53,627 nt of DNA from assembly GCA_001541255.1 (NCBI GenBank), contig LNQR01000116.1:1-53627 (forward strand). Reading direction: 5' to 3'. This document shows positions 26,926-34,384 of this stretch, one piece after another (the stretch's first letter is position 1; each line of letters opens with the position of its first letter). Position numbers and translations under genes: made by a program. A model generated the notes under the pieces. That model did no database searches and was not told the origin of the DNA. It saw only the letters and a program-made list of their open reading frames with translations. This DNA is from Candidatus Magnetominusculus xianensis. GTDB taxonomy: Bacteria > Nitrospirota > Thermodesulfovibrionia > Thermodesulfovibrionales > Magnetobacteriaceae.

Positions 26926-26938
26926 CAGGGCAAACGCA
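26926..26938 (+). repeat. partial copy of dispersed 16-bp motif
   Basis: CAGGGCAAACGCA matches 13 bases of the 16-bp sequence found at 42201 and 53461. It lies between mqnC and the restriction-modification pair, in a 244-bp stretch (26841-27084) with no other feature that I can see. Confidence 0.5.
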
Positions 26939-27084
26939 GCATGTCTGAGACGATTTTTTCAACAAACGTGTAAAAATAATCCATCATGCGCCTTCGTTTA
27001 TGAAATATCCATATCAAGCTCTCAAATAGCCCCTCAAGATTCTGTAATTGGCCGATAGTGTCTCAGTGTGAATTTGGAAGTCAG

Positions 27085-27651
27085 TCAATCTCTACTATTT
27101 ATTTTATTATGCAGCCAGTTGTAAACTGCTTTTTGGTCATCTATGCCTGCCCGTCTAACCTGTGTTAGCAGCCAAATAAGGCTTGGCTTCTCTGTTGTGA
27201 TGTTTTTTGCGCCTTGATTACATGTAGAACATAAAGCACGTAGGTTAGATAGTTCATTCTTCCCACCATGACTACGGTCTACAATATGCCCAATATGAAG
27301 ACGTGCTTTACGGCCGGTAAAAGGGTCAACATCGCCTGGTGTAAGACCACACATCTGGCATGTAAAACCATTGCGGTCAAGAACCATCGCACGCAGACGA
27401 GCGGAAATTATAGGCGAAAACACGACATTGGGTGGCGGTTTCTCTTGTAACAAATATTGCCCGGGTTTTAAGTTGGAATTATCATGGTGTGAAAGAATCG
27501 GCCAGCCTTCCTGGTCGCGCAATTCTCGTAATCGGCGACCATATTGCCCTGCACCACCTGATGCTGCGAATATTTCGTGAGATTCAATAACTCGACCAAT
27601 ATTAGCAAGAAGAAATTTACGTATTTTTTCTTTAGAGCCTGTCTTTGCCAT
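27085..27651 (-). CDS. HNH endonuclease of restriction-modification pair
   Basis: HNH nuclease of 188 aa. The zinc-binding HNH region is CQMCGLTPGD, then HIGHIVDRSHGGKNELSN and LCSTCNQGAKN, with four Cys and the His-His dyad. The ATG at 27651 shares bases with the methyltransferase stop (TAATG), so it is co-translated; an upstream in-frame start at 27690 is less likely. Context says restriction endonuclease of a type II system whose target is the methyltransferase site; the recognition sequence is unknown. Confidence 0.82.
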   Translation of the reverse strand: MAKTGSKEKIRKFLLANIGRVIESHEIFAASGGAGQYGRRLRELRDQEGWPILSHHDNSNLKPGQYLLQEKPPPNVVFSPIISARLRAMVLDRNGFTCQMCGLTPGDVDPFTGRKARLHIGHIVDRSHGGKNELSNLRALCSTCNQGAKNITTEKPSLIWLLTQVRRAGIDDQKAVYNWLHNKINSRD

Positions 27652-28619
27652 TACGCTTGCAGCCGTATTGCCTGTGGAACCGATAGACAATTATAAATCT
27701 GTGCAGCCACTGCACAAGCGACAGGTGGGGGGAAGGCATTACCTACCTGACGGTAAGCCTGTGTTTTTTTGCCAGAAAATATCCAATTATCAGGGAACCC
27801 CTGAATTCGTGCAACCATCGGCAAAGTTAATCGCGGCATTCCTACAAAATCAATATCAGGTGGGTTATCAGCAATGCCAAGCCCATCTACACCTAAAGCA
27901 GCCCATGCTTTCCTTGCCCGTGTGGGGCCTAAATCGGGGCCGCCATGCTTTTTTGAACCGCCAACGATAGTAGGGGCTATCTCACTCGCTTTATCGCGCC
28001 ACAATGAAGCGCCACGCCAGGATTTTGAGGCCATGAGGTCATAGAGTGTCTCGCCAACAGATAATGGCCTTTGTTTGTAAAGCATAGGCCATTCAAAGAA
28101 GTCTGCATATTGATTAAGAATTGCAACAAAAACCACTCGGAGACGTAGTTGTGGTACCCCAAAATCTGAGGCATTTAACAATTTCCAGTCGGTTTTATAT
28201 CCGAGTTTTGAGATTTGACCAGAAATACATAGACGGTAATCCTCAAAGACTGAATCAAGAATACCTCTGACATTTTCAATCATTATGGCGCGCGGGCGGA
28301 TTTTATCAATCATACGAATAGCCGCAGGGAATAAATTACGCTCGTCAGACGTGCCAAGCTGTTTCCCTGCTTTAGAAAATGGTGGACAAGGTAATCCACC
28401 TGCAAGAAGGTCAATACCTTCAAATGGTGTGCCATCAAATGTTTCAATATCTTGTTCAAAAACTTGCCAATTTGGACGATTTAACCTAAGAGTGTTACAA
28501 CAATGATGGTCAATCTCTACAAGTCCCTTATGTACAAAGCCAGCACGTTCTATTCCAATTGCCTGACCACCACCACCGGCACACAACTCCAAAGATGTAA
28601 GTTCTTTTCCCTTAATCAT
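27651..28619 (-). CDS. DNA (cytosine-5) methyltransferase
   Basis: C5-methyltransferase of 322 aa. Motif I LCAGGGGQAIGIERAGF (SAM binding), motif IV GGLPCPPFS with catalytic C78, motif VI ENVRG at 115-119, and motif X QVGNAFPPPVA near the C-terminus are all present. It forms a tight pair with the HNH gene. By eye its codon use is more A+T-rich than the RiPP operon. The pair looks like acquired DNA placed between mqnC and the second RiPP module. Confidence 0.9.
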   Translation of the reverse strand: MIKGKELTSLELCAGGGGQAIGIERAGFVHKGLVEIDHHCCNTLRLNRPNWQVFEQDIETFDGTPFEGIDLLAGGLPCPPFSKAGKQLGTSDERNLFPAAIRMIDKIRPRAIMIENVRGILDSVFEDYRLCISGQISKLGYKTDWKLLNASDFGVPQLRLRVVFVAILNQYADFFEWPMLYKQRPLSVGETLYDLMASKSWRGASLWRDKASEIAPTIVGGSKKHGGPDLGPTRARKAWAALGVDGLGIADNPPDIDFVGMPRLTLPMVARIQGFPDNWIFSGKKTQAYRQVGNAFPPPVACAVAAQIYNCLSVPQAIRLQA

Positions 28620-28663
28620 AAATAAATTATATCGAAATATATAGGTAAAGTCAATAAAGCAGG

Positions 28664-28709
28664 TTAATATTATGCCCGTTGCCGTTTTGCGCTAAAATTG
28701 TCTTTCCAC
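28664..28709 (-). pseudogene. 46-bp relic of the DUF167 gene 5' end
   Basis: This segment matches 30968-31013, the 5' end of the DUF167 gene, at 43 of 46 positions in the same orientation. On the minus strand it begins with GTG and encodes VERQF, then a TAG stop, then RKTATGIIL, against MERQFYRKTATGIIL in the intact gene. The flanks on both sides differ. It may mark the edge of a duplication or insertion that brought in the precursor 2 module. Confidence 0.75.
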
Positions 28710-28856
28710 ATCAATTTAATAAAATTTTATGACAAAATTTTATGAAGGTACTGACCAAGCAGCAGATGCTATGTTAAACTGTGGGTACAAGTCGCTAACC
28801 CATTCAAATCACTGGAGGGTACTTATAAATAAATAATGTATAGGAGGAATTGTCAA

Positions 28857-29168
28857 ATGTCAGAAAAGAATACAAAGGCAAATAAGATGCAGGAAATAAT
28901 CAAAAAGGCATGGAATGATGAGGCATTTAAAGCAAAACTACTGTCAGATACTATGGCAGTACTAAAAGAACAGGGCATAGACGTTCCGGCAGGTGTAACA
29001 ATAAAAGCGGTAGAAAATACGGCAAACCATATAACAATAATAATACCATCGAAGCCAGAAGCCCGCGAGTTATCAGATACTGATATGTCAAAAATCGCAG
29101 GCGGAGGCTGCAGCAGCGAAGAAGGCTACAACTCAAAGTCCTGCTGGAGCCGCGGGGTGACGTGGTAA
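28857..29168 (+). CDS. NHLP-family RiPP precursor 2
   Basis: Precursor of 103 aa. Its first 55 residues are identical to precursor 1 at 48 positions, including the KKAWNDEAFKA and VPAGVTIKAVENT parts. The leader ends ELSDTDMSKIAGG at G83. The core (84-103) is short, Ser/Gly-rich, with Cys85 and Cys96 and an aromatic end (C96-W97, W103), unlike the Pro-rich three-Cys core of precursor 1. AGGAGG at 28842-28847 lies nine bases before ATG, and 17 bases of upstream context match precursor 1 closely. The SPASM enzyme 59 bp downstream is the likely modifier, perhaps forming a thioether. No transporter lies nearby. Confidence 0.87.
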   Translation: MSEKNTKANKMQEIIKKAWNDEAFKAKLLSDTMAVLKEQGIDVPAGVTIKAVENTANHITIIIPSKPEARELSDTDMSKIAGGGCSSEEGYNSKSCWSRGVTW

Positions 29169-29227
29169 TGTAGTATAAACGCGCACGTGGGTCATAATAT
29201 GTCAAGACCATATTCTTAGGGGGAGCG

Positions 29228-30682
29228 ATGTTTGGGATGTACGAGATAGACTGTGAGGGCAGGAGATACTTCGGCAACGTTTCTCTAAAAGAGTTCCATA
29301 GATTTACTCGCAATGGCGATACTTATCTGTTCAACATAGAGAAGATGACATCGCATAAGATATCAGCATCAACTTCACGTAATATTGACAGTGTGTTGTA
29401 CTCCTTTGGTGAGCTTGTGCCTGCACCGATGGTTGAGGAGCTAAGAAAAATCGACCTCATTGATGATCCTCAGACTGAGAATGACTGTGGAGTTTCAGAT
29501 AAAGCCGACACTAACGGAAGGACAGAGAAGAAAAGCGAATTCAGTGTGAGCAACATCGCTCTCTTTGTTGCTCAGACATGTAACATGAGATGTGTGTACT
29601 GTTATGGTGAGGGCGGTGAATATGGCGGTAAGGGGATGATGAGCGAAGAAACGGCTTTTATGGCGGTTGACTGGCTGATGGATAATTCAAAGAGTGCTGA
29701 AAAGGTAAATATCTCATTTTTTGGCGGAGAGCCTCTGCTCAATTTCCCTCTGATTAAAAGAACGGTTGAATACGCTAAAGGCAGGGCTGCCGAAAGAAAC
29801 AAAAAAGTTAGCTTCGGCATGACCACAAATGCATCATTGCTGACTGAGGAAATAATCAGTTTCATGAAGGAAGAGAAGATAAACACACTGGTCAGCTTCG
29901 ACGGGTCTGCCGATATCCAGAACAGGCAGCGCCCATTTGCAGATGGAAACGGCTCATATGACAGCGTTATTGCAAATATTCAGAAACTGCTTGCTGTTTT
30001 CCCCGAAACTACAGCCAGGGCTACGGTATATGGTGATACTGACCCTGTTGAAATAAAAAACGGTATGAAGAAGGCCGAGTTTAAGACATTCTTTGTTATA
30101 AAGGCCTCGCCTGTCATACTGACGGGCGGAAACCTTGACGCGTCAGATAGGGCAGCCGATGAGGATATGTCGCGCCGTATGATGGAGTACAAAGAAAAGG
30201 AGTGGGACGGATTTGTAGAAACGCTCAGGAATAGAAATGCCGATGTACATCAGGTTGGACAAATTCCAGAGCCGTTAGTCACAGGTGAAAAGCGCTATTT
30301 CATGTGCGGTGTTGGTAAAGGGTTGGCAGGCATATCCGTCTCAGGTGATATATATCCCTGCCACCGGTTTGCAGGACAGGAAGATGCAAAGATTGGAAAC
30401 ATCATTGATTACAAAGTTGAAGGCATAAACGATTATCACAGAAGCGTAGTGACTAATCTTCCAAGGTGTTCGACCTGCTGGGCAAGGTATATTTGCGGCG
30501 GGGGCTGCTTCTACGATAATAAGTCCCGCACCGGAGACATGCGCATACCGGACATCTTTTATTGTAATGAAACAAAGGCCAATGCCGAAACGGTCATCGC
30601 TATGTATGCCCGGTTGGATGACACAGACAAGGAATACCTCAAGGGGCTATATCGGAATCTGGTGGATGAGAGGCTGCCTTAG
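29228..30682 (+). CDS. radical SAM/SPASM peptide maturase for precursor 2
   Basis: Enzyme of 484 aa. About 110 N-terminal residues precede the barrel and may form a leader-recognition region. The radical SAM motif is C118-x3-C122-x2-C125 (QTCNMRCVYCYGEGG), with SFFGGEPLLNF and TTNASLLTEE later in the barrel. The C-terminal SPASM region has CGVGKGLAGISVSGDIYPCH, C-S-T-C, YICGGGC and YCNETK, enough Cys for two auxiliary clusters. This layout is that of thioether-forming peptide maturases (SCIFF, sactipeptide, ranthipeptide and QhpD groups). Placed 59 bp after precursor 2, with a GGGGG-rich ribosome-binding site before ATG 29228. Confidence 0.87.
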   Translation: MFGMYEIDCEGRRYFGNVSLKEFHRFTRNGDTYLFNIEKMTSHKISASTSRNIDSVLYSFGELVPAPMVEELRKIDLIDDPQTENDCGVSDKADTNGRTEKKSEFSVSNIALFVAQTCNMRCVYCYGEGGEYGGKGMMSEETAFMAVDWLMDNSKSAEKVNISFFGGEPLLNFPLIKRTVEYAKGRAAERNKKVSFGMTTNASLLTEEIISFMKEEKINTLVSFDGSADIQNRQRPFADGNGSYDSVIANIQKLLAVFPETTARATVYGDTDPVEIKNGMKKAEFKTFFVIKASPVILTGGNLDASDRAADEDMSRRMMEYKEKEWDGFVETLRNRNADVHQVGQIPEPLVTGEKRYFMCGVGKGLAGISVSGDIYPCHRFAGQEDAKIGNIIDYKVEGINDYHRSVVTNLPRCSTCWARYICGGGCFYDNKSRTGDMRIPDIFYCNETKANAETVIAMYARLDDTDKEYLKGLYRNLVDERLP

Positions 30683-30719
30683 ACTACAGCCTTGGATGAA
30701 GCGTATTGCAGTTGACCTG

Positions 30720-31013
30720 TTACACAATAAATTCGTCAAGGCCGTCTATTGCAACTTGCTTACTTTTTGAGCCTTCTCCCTTTAGGATTGTTATGTCTGA
30801 TTTTTTTATCTTTACTGCCTGGGTCTTTGCTATGTGTTTGTGAAGCATGTCTACCAGCATACGGTTTGCCTCGCCTTCTACGGGTGCGGCGGTTAGTTTT
30901 ATCTTTAGCTCATCGTTTGTCACACCTGAGATTTCAGTCTTTGAAGAGCGTGGGATTACGCGTATGTTTAATATTATGCCCGTTGCCGTCTTGCGGTAAA
31001 ATTGCCTTTCCAC
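30720..31013 (-). CDS. DUF167 (YggU) family protein
   Basis: Small conserved protein of 97 aa. ILNIRVIPRSSKTEISG, LKIKLTAAPVEGEANRMLVDML and SKSKQVAIDGL match the DUF167/YggU family, a widespread fold of unproven function. Start GTG 31013. It lies 12 bp after the NYN gene, with which it probably forms an operon, and converges on the SPASM gene. Its first 46 bp have a near-copy at 28664-28709. Confidence 0.85.
   Translation of the reverse strand: MERQFYRKTATGIILNIRVIPRSSKTEISGVTNDELKIKLTAAPVEGEANRMLVDMLHKHIAKTQAVKIKKSDITILKGEGSKSKQVAIDGLDEFIV
30968..31013 (-). repeat. 46-bp repeat, intact copy in DUF167 gene
   Basis: Positions 30968-31013 match 28664-28709 at 43 of 46 bases, in direct orientation. 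The two copies bracket precursor 2 and its SPASM enzyme. This copy is the start of an intact gene; the other is not. Confidence 0.75.
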
Positions 31014-31025
31014 GACTTTTAAGTC

Positions 31026-31529
31026 TCAGAGCTTGTCCAGCGCTTGCTTAATCATCTTTTCCTTTTTCGATAAAACAAATGGATTGCCTTTCTTTTTCCC
31101 TGATGTCCTTTCGTCGTCTTCCATGTACATTTCATCAATCGAGGTAGGAACAATGTCTCTCTGATATAACTTGCGGCTGAAATCCTCGCTCCTTACCGGT
31201 GTGCAATCCTTCGACCATGCAAATGACGCAATTGCCCTGTCTGAAGTTATCACGATATATTTCATTCCAGCCCGGCCAATGATTTCCTTTATCACGTCAT
31301 CCGCACTCTCCCCCCGCCCTGAATATATCACGGTTACTCCGGCAATCACTGTCTGCGTCTTGTTAGCGCCGTCCCTTAAGCCGTCAAACACTACTGTCAT
31401 ATTGTGAAGAAACCCCTTGCGCCTTCCATAGGCAGATAAATCCTCTATCAGCTTTGTCCGCTGCGCACGGAGGTCCTTGTGGTATGTCCCGATTATGTTA
31501 TAACCGTCTATGATTATCTTTTCAGCCAT
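31026..31529 (-). CDS. NYN-domain (YacP-like) RNA-binding/nuclease protein
   Basis: Protein of 167 aa with the NYN/PIN-like fold typical of YacP. IIIDGYNIIGT at the N-terminus supplies the first acidic position, TVVFDGLRDG and YSGRGESADDVI the next, and YIVITSDRAIASFA the last. The family comprises probable ribonucleases acting in ribosome or RNA processing. The C-terminus is Lys-rich (TSGKKKGN, KKEKMIKQ). Gene order NYN then DUF167 suggests a small housekeeping operon. Confidence 0.8.
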   Translation of the reverse strand: MAEKIIIDGYNIIGTYHKDLRAQRTKLIEDLSAYGRRKGFLHNMTVVFDGLRDGANKTQTVIAGVTVIYSGRGESADDVIKEIIGRAGMKYIVITSDRAIASFAWSKDCTPVRSEDFSRKLYQRDIVPTSIDEMYMEDDERTSGKKKGNPFVLSKKEKMIKQALDKL

Positions 31530-31618
31530 CTGCCTCTCTCCCTATAATAATTGACACTTCTTACAATGTCAATTTAAAAAGTTGACAAATTGAGGAGTAA
31601 AAATTAATATATAAGCAT

Positions 31619-33721
31619 ATGTCAAATATTAATATATTAGTGCTGACAAGAGATGCCTCAGTTACAGCCTCGCTCTGTGGCACGCAAGACGCAGCCGCAG
31701 AGTTTAAGATACTCTCAGCGGCTGCAATCGATGAGGCATTAAGCATATATCTTAAGGAAAGGCCTGTCCTTGTCATCCTTGACGATGACGAATCATTTGT
31801 AGATTTCCCCGGCGCGCTAATATCTCATGCCAACTCAACCCCAGTCAACGGTGACTCCATAGCCACTATAATCGCCCTCACAGGACAGCATGTCGGTGAA
31901 CACTCAGAGCGGTTCTTTCAGGCAGGTGTTGATATATTTTTGCGTAAGCCTGTAAATATTCATGAACTCAGAGGAGTAATCAGACACGCCGCACGGCTCT
32001 CTGAACTAAAGGCAATAGCCCTCAAACATGAACCCCTTATGACCTTGATGGATAACATCCCCGATTCTATCTACTTCAAGGACACTAAGGGCAGATTTGT
32101 CATGGTGAATAAGGCAAAGCTGGCACACTCTGATACCACAATGAAACAGATGATTGGAAACACAGACTTTGACTTCATGCCGGAAGACGAGGCCAAAGCC
32201 GCATCTGATATTGAAAAAAACATCATGATCTTCGGCAAGGCAATTGTTGGTAACGTTGAAAAACATACCCGCAGAAATGGACAGGAGGTCTGGGTCTCGG
32301 CAACTAAGATTCCCTGGTCAGACAGCGATGGCCGTATCATAGGCGTAATCGGCATATCACGCGACATCACTGACATGGACAAGGCAAAAAAGGCGCTTGA
32401 GGCCGCCAATGACGAGCTTGAAAAACGAGTCAAAAAACGTACTATGGAGCTGACACTCTCAAACGAAAAACTTAAAGAGGAAATAACTCAGCGCACCCGC
32501 ATGGAAGAACAGATAAACAGAAACTATCAGATACAGCGTGTCATCAACTCCGTGCTTGAGATTTCAATAGAACCCATATCGATGAAGGAACAGCTTGCAC
32601 ATGTCCTTGAGCTTATTCTATCCATCCCGTGGCTTTCGTTACAGTCAAAAGGCTCAATATTTCTGTTCGATGAGGACAACTCCATACTTATTATGGAGAC
32701 CGAACGGGGGCTGTCGGCTTATCTGAAGGAAGTATGCAAAAACATCCCCGTAGGGAAGTGTCTTTGTGGCTTGTGCGCTCAAAACCTTGAAATCGTCTTC
32801 ACAAATGAATTAGACGAGTGCCACCATGTCCACTATGACGGCATGGCAAACCACGGGCACTACTGCGTACCGGTTATGATAAGCGGGCGGCTGCTGGGTG
32901 TGATAAATCTGTATGTCGATGCCGGTCACAAGAGGAATGAGATGGAAGAGGCATTTCTGCGCGCAGTTGCTGATACTACGGCAGGTATAATAGACCGTAA
33001 CCGCGCAGAGTCAGAAAAACTCAGACTTCAGGAGCAGTTGACTCAGTCAGAAAAACTCTCAGCGCTTGGACGTCTCTCAGCAAGCGTTGCTCACGAAATC
33101 AGAAACCCGCTTGCCGCACTTGGCGGTTTCGCCAGACGGCTGTTTAAGATAATCACTGACAATACAAAAGAAAAAGAATACGCCGAGATAATCTGTACCG
33201 AGTCCACAAGGCTTGAAAATATTCTAAGAGACATCCTGTCATACTCCAAAGGGGCAACCCTCAACCTCACCACTCACGACTTAAACGATGTCGTAAGGGA
33301 TTCCCTTCTGAACTATGACGAGATTTGCAGGAACAAATCAATAGAGCTGCAAAGCCACCTGCCCGCCATCGAACCGATTCACATAGACAAGGGTAAAGTA
33401 CGCCAGGTCATCGATAATCTTATCTCCAACGCCATTGACTCGATGGAGTACGCGGGGGTTATTAAGATTACCACAGGGGTAAGCGCTAAAGACGACAAAC
33501 AGTATGCCTTTATTCAGGTGGCCGACTCTGGCTCTGGAATCCCCCCTGATAAGCTGAAGATGATCTTTGAGCCGTTCTTCTCAACAAAAGAAATGGGGCG
33601 CGGTACGGGGCTTGGTCTTTCTATAAGCAGAAAAATCATAGAAGAACACGGTGGTAACATCACAGCTAAAAGCAATGTGGGAGAAGGCTCTGTGTTTTCC
33701 GTATTTCTGCCCTACCGCTGA
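31619..33721 (+). CDS. hybrid sensor kinase: receiver-PAS-GAF-HisKA-HATPase
   Basis: Soluble sensor kinase of 700 aa. An N-terminal receiver-like domain (1-125) has LVILDDDESF at the phospho-acceptor region and FLRKPVNIHEL at the Lys. A PAS domain (about 140-260) includes IPDSIYFKDTKGRFVMVN. A coiled coil (260-300) and a GAF-like domain (about 305-470; CLCGLCA and GVINLYV) follow. HisKA carries ASVAHEIRNPL with the phospho-acceptor H492, and the HATPase domain has GSGIPPDKL and GRGTGLGLSI. No membrane segment is seen. It stands alone, without a paired regulator. Confidence 0.85.
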   Translation: MSNINILVLTRDASVTASLCGTQDAAAEFKILSAAAIDEALSIYLKERPVLVILDDDESFVDFPGALISHANSTPVNGDSIATIIALTGQHVGEHSERFFQAGVDIFLRKPVNIHELRGVIRHAARLSELKAIALKHEPLMTLMDNIPDSIYFKDTKGRFVMVNKAKLAHSDTTMKQMIGNTDFDFMPEDEAKAASDIEKNIMIFGKAIVGNVEKHTRRNGQEVWVSATKIPWSDSDGRIIGVIGISRDITDMDKAKKALEAANDELEKRVKKRTMELTLSNEKLKEEITQRTRMEEQINRNYQIQRVINSVLEISIEPISMKEQLAHVLELILSIPWLSLQSKGSIFLFDEDNSILIMETERGLSAYLKEVCKNIPVGKCLCGLCAQNLEIVFTNELDECHHVHYDGMANHGHYCVPVMISGRLLGVINLYVDAGHKRNEMEEAFLRAVADTTAGIIDRNRAESEKLRLQEQLTQSEKLSALGRLSASVAHEIRNPLAALGGFARRLFKIITDNTKEKEYAEIICTESTRLENILRDILSYSKGATLNLTTHDLNDVVRDSLLNYDEICRNKSIELQSHLPAIEPIHIDKGKVRQVIDNLISNAIDSMEYAGVIKITTGVSAKDDKQYAFIQVADSGSGIPPDKLKMIFEPFFSTKEMGRGTGLGLSISRKIIEEHGGNITAKSNVGEGSVFSVFLPYR

Positions 33722-33725
33722 TCGC

Positions 33726-33734
33726 TGTTATAAT
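33726..33734 (+). promoter_or_regulatory. candidate extended -10 promoter of rubrerythrin gene
   Basis: TGTTATAAT (TG-n-TATAAT) lies between the kinase stop and the rubrerythrin start, about 58 bp before its ATG. No good -35 is present, as is usual for extended -10 promoters. Confidence 0.4.
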
Positions 33735-33791
33735 CATCAGGCGGGCATCCCACTAAACTATGAATTGGCTCAACAGTTGAGGAGGTAATAC

Positions 33792-34367
33792 ATGAAGACT
33801 ATCAGGGAAACCCGGACAGAGAAAAACCTGCTGGCCTCGTTCGCAGGTGAATCACAGGCAAGAAACCGTTACACGTTCTTCGCCACCGCTGCTAAAAAAG
33901 AGGGCTACGAACAAATCTCGGCTATATTCAATGAAACGGCAGAAAACGAAATAGCACACGCTAAAACATTCTTTAGATTTCTCGAAGGCGGCATGGTAGA
34001 GATTACCGCCTCCTATCCAGCCGGTATAATCGGCAGTACAAAAGAAAATCTCAGGGCAGCAGCCGAAGGTGAACACGAAGAACACACCCTGTTATACCCT
34101 GAGGCTGCCAGAATTGCCGATGAGGAAGGATTTAAAGAGGTCGCAGCTGCTTTTCGGGCAATCGCATTAGTTGAAAAGCAGCATGAACAAAGATTCCTTG
34201 CGCTCCTGAAAAACATAGAAGATGACACAGTATTCACCAGCAAAGAACCGGTAAAGTGGAAGTGCAGAAACTGCGGTTATGTGGCAGAGGGCACACATGC
34301 CCCTGAGAAATGCCCCGCTTGTAGTCATCCGAAGTCACATTTTCAGATAAAAGAAGAAAACTACTAA
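33792..34367 (+). CDS. rbr: rubrerythrin
   Basis: Protein of 191 aa, the typical rubrerythrin length. The N-terminal four-helix di-iron domain has GESQARNRYTFFA and ENEIAHAKTFFRFLEGG, then GEHEEHTLLYPEAARIA and EKQHEQRF, giving the Glu/His iron ligands. The C-terminal rubredoxin domain binds one iron by CRNC and CPAC. Rubrerythrins reduce peroxide in anaerobes, using NADH-linked rubredoxin-type donors. GAGGAGG precedes ATG 33792. Presence points to an anaerobic or microaerophilic host. Confidence 0.94.
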   Translation: MKTIRETRTEKNLLASFAGESQARNRYTFFATAAKKEGYEQISAIFNETAENEIAHAKTFFRFLEGGMVEITASYPAGIIGSTKENLRAAAEGEHEEHTLLYPEAARIADEEGFKEVAAAFRAIALVEKQHEQRFLALLKNIEDDTVFTSKEPVKWKCRNCGYVAEGTHAPEKCPACSHPKSHFQIKEENY

Positions 34368-34384
34368 CAGAGGGATTTGAAGTA

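Noticed and set aside
28709..28756. Short tandem repeat of AAAATTTTATGA
   Set aside because: Two copies only, in A+T-rich intergenic sequence; not enough for a regulatory or CRISPR-type call.
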